Shown piece by piece: positions 1 to 5,676 of a stretch of DNA of 7,120 nt (within the stretch, counting starts at the first letter, position 1; each line of letters starts with the position of its first letter). The notes beneath the pieces were generated by a model. That model did no database searches. It worked only from the letters and a program-made list of their open reading frames with translations, and was not told the origin of the DNA. The stretch covers positions 1 to 7,120 of the forward strand of contig JAIOSR010000535.1 of assembly GCA_021107495.1 (NCBI GenBank). The letters run 5' to 3'. The DNA comes from Desulfobacterales bacterium (GTDB lineage Bacteria; Desulfobacterota; DSM-4660; Desulfatiglandales; Desulfatiglandaceae). Position numbers and translations under genes: made by a program.

Positions 1-186
1 AAGGTTTTTATTTTATATCGCATCTTGCAGAATCTTAGTAGATTCGGAGCCTTTTTTCAAGGTTGATGGTTTTTTGAGAAGAGTTCACGGCAAAGAGCCA
101 CTCATACGACCCCTATTTTTTTATTTGACTTGAAAAACCGGGTCCTCAGAGTGCACAATAGTTGTCATAGTACAAAGAAAGAACAC

Positions 187-191
187 GGAGG
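187..191 (+). promoter_or_regulatory. Shine-Dalgarno site of the peptidase gene
   Basis: GGAGG lies 4 nt before a GTG at 196-198. This site decides the start. The frame is open further upstream to a TTG at 130, but the 22 extra residues would be polar and would precede the signal peptide, whereas starting at the GTG puts a typical K-R N-region directly before the hydrophobic core. An ATG at 194 overlaps the GTG but is in another frame. The spacing is slightly short but acceptable. Confidence 0.65.
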
Positions 192-195
192 CGAT

Positions 196-1104
196 GTGAA
201 ACAACGAATTTACCTGGTTTTTCTTCTTGCAGCCTGCTTCATCCTTTTTGCGACATGCCTTTATGCAGGGGATTTTCACATCATTGAAGAAAAACATGTC
301 ACGGTTGTCTTTGATCCATCACTGAGATCTGCCGCTCAAGACGTGGCCGATATGTTCCCGCATCTCAAGGCGAATCTTGAGCGAGAAATTGGGTGGGACC
401 TGAATTTAATACCTTCCGTGCTCCTTATAAAGGACAGGAAACTGTTTCAACGCATGGCGGAAAGCCCTCTAACCGTGGCCTTTGCCGTCCCGGCAAGGAA
501 CCTGATCGTGATTGACTACACGAGGATGCTCGTTCGTCCTTTCAGCCTTGAAATCACCCTTAAACACGAACTGTGTCATCTCCTGCTTCATCATCATATC
601 AGGGGGTATGATTTCCCGAGATGGCTTGATGAGGGGGTCTGACAATGGGTAAGCGATGGTATCGGGGATATCATTATGGATCAAAAGCGGTCGCTTCTGA
701 ACAGGGCCGCACTCAGGGGCAGGTTTATTCCTCTCGAATCACTAAAAAAGGGTTTTCCTCGCAATGATGAGGGCATGATATTAGCCTATGAGGAAAGCAA
801 GAGTTTTGTGGCACATATCACCTCTAAATACGGTAAAGAGGGGATCCTGAGTGTCCTTGAAGGCATGAAAAATGCTGAAGCTGCGGATGCTGCCGTTTTA
901 AAGGCCCTTTCAGCGCCGTTAAGGACCCTTGAAAAAGAATGGCATGAGTCCCTCAGCCGAAAAATGACATGGTTCACATATCTCAGCTATCATCTCTATG
1001 ATATCCTTTTCGCGCTTATGGGCCTGATTGCAATGGTCGCCTTTGTCAAGATAATCTTGAGGAAAAGGGCTTACATAAAGGAAGAGATGGAGGATGGTCC
1101 GTGA
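196..1104 (+). CDS. Peptidase-MA-like zinc metallopeptidase, membrane anchored, with in-frame TGA (candidate selenoprotein)
   Basis: Predicted extracytoplasmic gluzincin protease; substrate unknown. Read through the TGA at 640-642 it is 302 residues. Residues 1-24 form a signal peptide (KQR, a long hydrophobic core, cleavage likely after LYA). The HExxH motif is HELCH at 124-128; the third zinc ligand is probably E146 in WLDEG, 18 residues after H128, as in gluzincins. TGA is codon 149, directly followed in the same frame by QWVSDGIGD. Residues around 196-213 (LAYEESKSFVAHITSKYG) match the helical tail typical of this family, so both halves belong to one protein. A TM helix at about 268-288, then RKR and a short acidic tail, would anchor the C-terminus with the catalytic domain outside. 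If TGA acts as stop, 196-642 gives a 148-residue secreted fragment keeping the zinc site but losing tail and anchor; 676-1104 would be a separate remnant. Either Sec insertion or a disrupted gene is possible; I favour Sec because of the hairpin downstream. No selenocysteine machinery gene lies in the window. Confidence 0.8.
640..642 (+). other. In-frame UGA, candidate selenocysteine codon 149
   Basis: The TGA is the only stop between the GTG at 196 and the TGA at 1102-1104, and no frame change is needed across it. The protein context (WLDEGV, then TGA, then QWVSDG) is uninterrupted family sequence. In many zinc peptidases this position after the third zinc ligand is a small residue such as Ala. 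Ala to TGA needs two base changes, Cys to TGA only one. Relatives with Cys here would strongly support selenocysteine; I cannot check this. Confidence 0.5.
655..675 (+). promoter_or_regulatory. SECIS-like hairpin after the UGA
   Basis: GATGGTATC (655-663) pairs with GATATCATT (667-675) over 9 contiguous pairs, seven Watson-Crick and two G-U, closing a GGG loop (664-666). The loop begins 21 nt after the UGA. Bacterial SECIS elements are, from established work, stem-loops within the coding region just after the UGA, with a short apical loop carrying G in its first two positions, about 16-37 nt from the UGA. All three properties hold. The pairing and spacing are seen directly; SelB recognition is inference. 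Confidence 0.5.
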
Positions 1105-1320
1105 ATGGTTAGTAATTTTCTTGCCCCTCAGTATGGTTTCTCCTATAATCCGCATCTTTAAAGACCTGGATGCATGCGAGACGGTGTCGATTTTCGTGCG
1201 AGACAGGCTCCGGGCTAGCCCACGTATTAAAAGTGATCATCCGGTTGATGAATACGCCTCAAGACAACACATATCACGGGGAGCATTTAATGGTTTGCAT
1301 TTGAATAGGTTACTCGCAAA

Positions 1321-1369
1321 AAAATCCCCCTCAATCCCCCTTTTTTAAAGGGGGGCCAGGGGGGATTTT
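1321..1369. repeat. Large imperfect palindrome, dispersed-repeat type
   Basis: AAAATCCCCC (1321-1330) pairs with GGGGGATTTT (1360-1369), and CCCCCTTT (1336-1343) pairs with AAAGGGGG (1347-1354) around a TTT loop, separated by a symmetric 5/5 internal loop. Paired C5/G5 blocks flanked by A/T resemble the abundant palindromic intergenic repeats I know from deltaproteobacterial and related genomes, but copy number cannot be tested from one window. A wider 7-bp inverted pair, GTTTGCA (1293-1299) and TGCAAAC (1374-1380), brackets it and might mark the element's edges or be chance. It could also end transcription from the peptidase gene, although the T tract is short. Confidence 0.7.
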
Positions 1370-1407
1370 AGATTGCAAACAATATGATGCTTTGAGTAAT
1401 AATTCAG

Positions 1408-1414
1408 AAAGGAA
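1408..1414 (+). promoter_or_regulatory. Ribosome binding site of the flavoenzyme gene
   Basis: AAAGGAA, with AGGA at 1410-1413, sits 8 nt before the ATG at 1422. This favours that ATG over a TTG at 1392 in the same frame. The family's N-terminus also begins naturally with the FPYLFSPVKI segment just after the ATG. Confidence 0.65.
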
Positions 1415-1421
1415 TCAACAA

Positions 1422-3425
1422 ATGGAATTTCCGTATTTATTTTCACCTGTTAAGATAAATACAATGGAACTCAAGAACCGGATCGTTATGACGGCCATGC
1501 ATTTGGGATATACCCCGAATGGAGACGTCACGGATTGCCTGATCGATTTCTACACCACGAGGGCCAGGGGCGGTGTGGGCCTTATCATTGCGGGTGGTTG
1601 CTCCATAGATGAATATGGCAGTATGTCCAGCATGATAGGGATAAATGATGGCCGTTATATTCCGGGGCTCAAAAGGCTGACCCGGGCGGTTCAGGCCGGA
1701 GGCTCAAAGATCGCAGCGCAGCTCTACCAGGCAGGGCGTTATAGCCATTCCGCCATGATAGGTGGTCGAAAACCTTTTTCCTCATCCGCCGTGCGTTCCA
1801 GATTAACGGGTGAAACCCCGAGGGCCCTCGAATTGGAGGAAATCCCGGGGGTCCAGGATAAGTTTGGAGAGGCGGCCTTGCGAGCCAGGGAAGCAGGGTT
1901 TGACGCGGTGGAGATATTGGCCAGCGCGGGATATCTCATCAGCCAGTTCCTCTCACCCATCACGAATCTGCGTGAGGATAAATACGGCGGCTCTTTGGAG
2001 AACCGAATGCGTTTCGGAATTGAAGTGGCCGAAAAGGTAAGGGCTGCCGTGGGCAAGGAGTACCCGATTCTCGTGAGACTGGCAGGAAATGATTTTATGG
2101 TAGGAGGAAATACGAATCAAGAGGCAAAAGTATTTGCCTTGGAGCTTGAAAAGGCGGGGGTGGATCTCTTTAACATCACGGGCGGGTGGCACGAGACTCG
2201 CATTCCCCAGTTGACCATGTCCGTTCCCCACCGGGCATATGTTTACTTAGCTCAAGGCATCAAATCCGCGGTTTCTACCCCGGTCCTTGCCAGCAACCGG
2301 ATCAACGATCCTCGCACCGGGGAGGAGATTCTACGAAATGGAGAGGCCGATCTGGTGACCATGGCAAGGGCACTGATTGCGGACCCCCATCTTCCCAATA
2401 AGGCTAAAGAGGGAAAGTGCGATCTTATCTATCACTGTATTGCCTGTAACCAGGGCTGCTTTGACAATGTCTTTCAGATGAAGCCTGTCACGTGCATGGT
2501 TAACCCGAGGGCCGGAAAAGAAGGGGAGCTGAAGTCCGAGCCTGCGCCGGAACAAAAAAAGGTCCTGGTCATAGGAGGAGGTCCTGCCGGTATGAAGGCC
2601 GCATGTACGGCAGCCGAAAGGGGCCATCAGGTCACACTGATAGAAAAAAAAGATACATTAGGAGGGCAGTTGCTACTTAACCGCTGCATACCGGGAAGGA
2701 AAGAGATGGTCACGGCGGCAATTGATCTGGTTAATAATCTTAAGGCCCTGGATGTGGAGATCGTGCTCAATAAAGAGGCGGATATAACATTTTTAAAGGA
2801 TATGTCTCCTGATGCAGTCGTGGTAGCTGCCGGGGCAAGGCCTATCCTGCCTGATATACCCGGGATTGACGGTAAAAACGTTGTCCATGCCTGGGATGTC
2901 TTGGCCGGGCGGGTCGGGGTCGGGAAAAAGGTTCTCATCCTGGGTGGAAATGCCGTTGGTCTGGAGACGGCCCTGTATCTGGCCGTCCAGGGAACCCTGT
3001 CGCCTGATGTCCTGCACTTTCTCATGACCAACAGGGCTGAGTCCATAGAGACCCTGACGGAACTGTTGAACAAGGGGAATAAGGATGTCACGGTTTTGGA
3101 GATGATTGACAAGGCAGGCAAGGACGTGGGGTATACCACCCGCTGGACCGTCATGGCCGAACTGAAACGTCTCGGCGTTAACATCATGACTAAGACAAGG
3201 GCCTTGGGGATCAAGCCTGAAGGCATGGAGATTGAAAGGGGGAATGGGGCGGATTTCCTGACCGCTGATTCTATTGTCATCGCTGCCGGTTCCTTACCGG
3301 AGAATGGCCTTGTGAGCGAAATTGAAAAGCTTGTCCGCGAAGTCCATACAATCGGAGATGCCAAAGAGCCCAGAAAGGCGTTGGACGCCATCAGGGAAGG
3401 TTATCTCGTGGGATTACAGATTTAA
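1422..3425 (+). CDS. NADH:flavin oxidoreductase, 2,4-dienoyl-CoA reductase / old yellow enzyme type (FMN, 4Fe-4S, FAD)
   Basis: Cytoplasmic 667-residue flavoenzyme with the three-part build of E. coli FadH and trimethylamine dehydrogenase. The N-terminal FMN TIM barrel (about 1-330) starts with FPYLFSPVKI and contains AGYLISQFLSP with Y171 and GGWHETRIP with H257, aligning with the FadH active-site Tyr and His. The cluster motif CIACNQGC gives C339, C342 and C346, plus C358 in VTCMVNP, suiting one 4Fe-4S cluster. Then come the FAD site GGGPAG (385-390) and a second nucleotide site GGNAVG (508-513) for NAD(P)H; a GDAKEP motif near 645 closes the FAD domain. Electrons would pass from NAD(P)H via FAD and the cluster to FMN and then to an activated C=C bond. 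Retention of Tyr and His favours an unsaturated acyl-CoA or similar enoate over an amine substrate, but the physiological substrate cannot be read from sequence. It is 58 nt upstream of an acyl-CoA thioesterase gene, in line with acyl metabolism. Confidence 0.93.
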   Translation: MEFPYLFSPVKINTMELKNRIVMTAMHLGYTPNGDVTDCLIDFYTTRARGGVGLIIAGGCSIDEYGSMSSMIGINDGRYIPGLKRLTRAVQAGGSKIAAQLYQAGRYSHSAMIGGRKPFSSSAVRSRLTGETPRALELEEIPGVQDKFGEAALRAREAGFDAVEILASAGYLISQFLSPITNLREDKYGGSLENRMRFGIEVAEKVRAAVGKEYPILVRLAGNDFMVGGNTNQEAKVFALELEKAGVDLFNITGGWHETRIPQLTMSVPHRAYVYLAQGIKSAVSTPVLASNRINDPRTGEEILRNGEADLVTMARALIADPHLPNKAKEGKCDLIYHCIACNQGCFDNVFQMKPVTCMVNPRAGKEGELKSEPAPEQKKVLVIGGGPAGMKAACTAAERGHQVTLIEKKDTLGGQLLLNRCIPGRKEMVTAAIDLVNNLKALDVEIVLNKEADITFLKDMSPDAVVVAAGARPILPDIPGIDGKNVVHAWDVLAGRVGVGKKVLILGGNAVGLETALYLAVQGTLSPDVLHFLMTNRAESIETLTELLNKGNKDVTVLEMIDKAGKDVGYTTRWTVMAELKRLGVNIMTKTRALGIKPEGMEIERGNGADFLTADSIVIAAGSLPENGLVSEIEKLVREVHTIGDAKEPRKALDAIREGYLVGLQI

Positions 3426-3483
3426 AAGGGATGTTGACCGTTCACGAGGTTATTAATAATGGATAGGCCCCGGAATAGCTCGA

Positions 3484-3906
3484 ATGAAAAATTCAGAAAG
3501 AAATAAAAGTTGTGAGGTAAGGCTGACTGTCCCGTTTCATGATTTAGATCCCATGCATATTGTCTGGCATGGTAATTATCTCAAGTATTTTGATGTGGCA
3601 AGGTTCGCCCTTTTTGATAGCTGCGGAATCGATCTCTATGAATATTCCAAAAAGACAAACATCCTTTTCCCGGTAATTAAAACCTCTACAAAGCATATCA
3701 TCGCCCTGCGGGATCGTGACGAATTGATATGCAAAGCAACCGTTATTGAGGCAAGGATCAAGATTGTGCTGGACTTCGAGATAAGGCGGGTTGGAAACAG
3801 CGAGATATGTGCCAAAGGAAGAAGCGACCAGGTGGCAGTAAGGTTTCCGGAAATGGAAATGATGCTTGAAATACCTGATGATATTCGCATGGCACTGGGA
3901 TTTTAA
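3484..3906 (+). CDS. Acyl-CoA thioesterase, YbgC/4HBT hotdog family
   Basis: A 140-residue single hotdog domain, the usual length of the YbgC/4-hydroxybenzoyl-CoA thioesterase family, hydrolysing an acyl-CoA or acyl-ACP thioester in the cytoplasm. The signature is FHDLDPMHIVWHGNYLKYFD (18-37): D22 aligns with the family's catalytic Asp, and H29, N31 and Y32 belong to the conserved WHGNY helix start. H25 occupies the place where relatives usually have Gly. The rest shows the expected strand pattern (KTSTKHIIALRDRDELICKA, then IKIVLDFEIRR). The ATG start has a weak GGAA 8 nt upstream and no better alternative before the signature. Only 2 nt separate its stop from the next start, so it is very probably translationally linked to the DhaL-DegV gene. 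Chain-length specificity is unknown. Confidence 0.9.
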   Translation: MKNSERNKSCEVRLTVPFHDLDPMHIVWHGNYLKYFDVARFALFDSCGIDLYEYSKKTNILFPVIKTSTKHIIALRDRDELICKATVIEARIKIVLDFEIRRVGNSEICAKGRSDQVAVRFPEMEMMLEIPDDIRMALGF

Positions 3907-3908
3907 GA

Positions 3909-5624
3909 ATGGATGGAAACATTCAAAAGGGGCTGATCCTGGGAGTAGAGCGCATAGCCGCGTGGTCTGATCTCCTTGATGCAATAAATGTATTTCCCGT
4001 GGCTGACGGAGATACGGGCCGCAATTTGATGACAAGTCTTGTCCCTCTGAGGCATCCTGACAAAGACAGGCAAAAAACGATTCGTAGGCTCCTTTTTTCG
4101 GCCCGTGGGAACTCGGGGAACATAGCGGCCCGATTTTTGTCCGGGTTACTGACCGCGGATTCGGTGGATATCCTTCCTCAGGCGGCCGGGCTGGGAAGAG
4201 ACAGGGCCTGGAAGGCGATTAACGACCCGGTACCGGGTACGATGCTCAATGTCTTTGATGCGCTGGTTGAGATTATGCAGCAATATGATTTCAAAAAACC
4301 GAATCAGGATATCTCTAATGTGATTAACCATCTGGAAAAGGCGGTGCGGTCCACTCCCGACTTTCTTCCCAGGCTTAAAGATGCCGGTGTGGTAGACTCG
4401 GGGGCACTCGGGATGTTCATCTTTCTCGAGGGATTTCTCAGGAGCTTAGCCGGGAAAGCTGATCAGTTCCAACCGGTCACATCCGTATTCAAGGGCCTGC
4501 TTCACGTCTCTCCCTCATTTTGTGAGCACCAGGAAGAAGGCTACTGTATTGATCTGGTAGTACGTTCCGGTGACAAAGCTTCGGAGGAAATTCAAAGGCT
4601 TTCACAATATGGAAACGAAGTGGTGGTCATTCCTCATCAGGACATTCTCAAGGTACACCTTCATGCCGGTGACAGGGATGAAACAAAAAAAGGGATCGAG
4701 TCCTTTTGCGATGTTGTTCAATGGACGGATGATGACCTCGGTAAACAGATAAGCCGTTTCAGACAAAGTAATGTCCATCGCTGCATCCATATAATGACGG
4801 ATGCCGCCGGGTCTATAACACGCGAAGACGCGCGTGAATTAGGAATTACATTACTTGACAGCTATATTACGGAGGGAGACAAATGCCTGCCCGAAACCCT
4901 TTTCCCTCCCTATGAGCTGTATAAGGCCATGAGGAAGGGCTTGAAGGTATCTACATCTCAGGCCTCGGTATTCGAGCGTCATCAGCACTATCAAAGCGTT
5001 TTGAATCAGTATGATCGCATTCTATATCTTTGTGTGGGGTCTGTATTCACCGGTAATTATAATGTCGCCATGGAGTGGAAGGAAACAAACGACCCGTCTG
5101 ACCGTCTGACCGTAATAGATACAACCGCCGCATCAGGCCGCCTGGGGACCATTGTTATGGCCGTGGAGAGATATTTGTCCGGGACGGACGACCCGGATTC
5201 CGTTATTGAATTTGCAAAGATGGCTGTTGATAAGTGTGAAGAATATGTCTTTCTTGACAGGCTTCAGTACCTGGCGGCCGGTGGAAGGCTGTCCCGGCCG
5301 AGTGCCTTCTTTGGTGATTTACTTCGTATGAAGCCGGTTGTCAGCCCAATGGCCGAAGGGGCAAAAAAGGTTGGGGTGGTGCGGAATCGGAAGGATCAAA
5401 TACTGTTTGCTCTTGATAGACTTAGAGTATCCCTTTCCAAAGACTCTCCCGTTCTCATCATGCTTCAATATTCCGACAACAGGTCGTGGGTCAGAGATAT
5501 GGTTATGAAGGAAATTGAGAGGCATTATCCCCTTGCTGATATCATACTGCAACCGATTTCTCTAACTTCCGGCGTTCACATGGGGCCGGGGACCTGGTCC
5601 ATGGCGTTCCTGCCTGATTTTTGA
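3909..5624 (+). CDS. DhaL-DegV fusion protein, fatty acid kinase-like (FakA-like part joined to FakB-like part)
   Basis: A 571-residue cytoplasmic protein in three parts. Residues 1-180 are a DhaL/DAK2 ATP-binding domain: NVFPVADGDTGRN (27-39) with Mg-binding D33 and D35, SARGNSG (64-70), and DAGVVDSGALG (158-168). Residues about 181-290 resemble the FakA middle domain, keeping a Cys in GYC (C213) and an HxH in KVHLHAGD (H250, H252), residues I associate with metal binding in FakA. Residues 291-571 are DegV/EDD: MTDAAGSI near 296, STSQAS (348-353), SVFTGNYNVA (378-387), the VIDTTAASG strand, YLAAGGRLSR, and a final GPGTWSMAFLP. In Gram-positives FakA phosphorylates a fatty acid bound by a separate DegV protein, FakB; here the carrier is covalent and replaces FakA's own C-terminal domain. 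Predicted reaction: fatty acid + ATP to acyl phosphate. A thioesterase gene ends 2 nt upstream (GGGA 8 nt before the ATG serves as ribosome site). Alternative: a DegV-type lipid binder with a regulatory nucleotide domain. Confidence 0.88.
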   Translation: MDGNIQKGLILGVERIAAWSDLLDAINVFPVADGDTGRNLMTSLVPLRHPDKDRQKTIRRLLFSARGNSGNIAARFLSGLLTADSVDILPQAAGLGRDRAWKAINDPVPGTMLNVFDALVEIMQQYDFKKPNQDISNVINHLEKAVRSTPDFLPRLKDAGVVDSGALGMFIFLEGFLRSLAGKADQFQPVTSVFKGLLHVSPSFCEHQEEGYCIDLVVRSGDKASEEIQRLSQYGNEVVVIPHQDILKVHLHAGDRDETKKGIESFCDVVQWTDDDLGKQISRFRQSNVHRCIHIMTDAAGSITREDARELGITLLDSYITEGDKCLPETLFPPYELYKAMRKGLKVSTSQASVFERHQHYQSVLNQYDRILYLCVGSVFTGNYNVAMEWKETNDPSDRLTVIDTTAASGRLGTIVMAVERYLSGTDDPDSVIEFAKMAVDKCEEYVFLDRLQYLAAGGRLSRPSAFFGDLLRMKPVVSPMAEGAKKVGVVRNRKDQILFALDRLRVSLSKDSPVLIMLQYSDNRSWVRDMVMKEIERHYPLADIILQPISLTSGVHMGPGTWSMAFLPDF

Positions 5625-5676
5625 TTGCAGAGTCATGGCAAACGATATTTTGTCTGGCTTGAGGTTCTAATCACAG

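Larger units (their letters stand above)
1105..1421. other. Intergenic region without a supported gene
   Basis: About 317 nt separate the peptidase from the flavoenzyme gene. I see an 8-bp direct repeat TGCGAGAC (1175-1182 and 1197-1204), a 10-bp perfect palindrome GGGCTAGCCC (1212-1221), and the large palindromic element at 1321-1369. An open frame from 1094 to 1348 has no family resemblance, starts inside the peptidase gene and ends inside the palindrome, so I do not call it. A weak promoter-like pair (TTGCAA 1373-1378, TAATAA 1397-1402, 18-nt spacer) would start transcription about where the downstream ribosome site lies, so it is not convincing. Confidence 0.6.

Noticed and set aside
30..57. 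GAATC/GATTC hairpin followed by a T6 run as terminator of an upstream gene
   Set aside because: The stem is only 5 AT-rich pairs and is separated from the T run by six bases, too weak to call.
125..173. TTGACT (125-130) as a promoter -35 box for the peptidase gene
   Set aside because: No -10-like hexamer at 16-19 nt spacing; the nearest candidates (CACAAT at 155, CATAGT at 168) are too far away.
676..1104. Downstream half of the peptidase as an independent gene starting at ATG 676
   Set aside because: GGGGA at 664-668 could serve as a ribosome site, but the encoded part is only the tail of the peptidase family with a TM helix and lies in exactly the same frame as the upstream half, so one recoded or broken gene is simpler.
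1094..1348. 84-codon open frame after the peptidase gene
   Set aside because: No family resemblance, no clear ribosome site, starts inside the preceding gene, and its stop falls inside the palindromic repeat.
1373..1402. TTGCAA/TAATAA promoter-like pair before the flavoenzyme gene
   Set aside because: The transcript would start at about 1409, at the ribosome binding site, leaving no usable leader.
2627..3391. 254-codon antisense open frame within the flavoenzyme gene
   Set aside because: Shadow of a strongly conserved coding region; low-complexity Ser/Pro/Thr-rich translation without domain features.
4225..4238. 14-bp perfect palindrome ACCCGGTACCGGGT
   Set aside because: It lies within the conserved DhaL coding region and encodes ordinary linker residues; without recurrence elsewhere it is probably chance.
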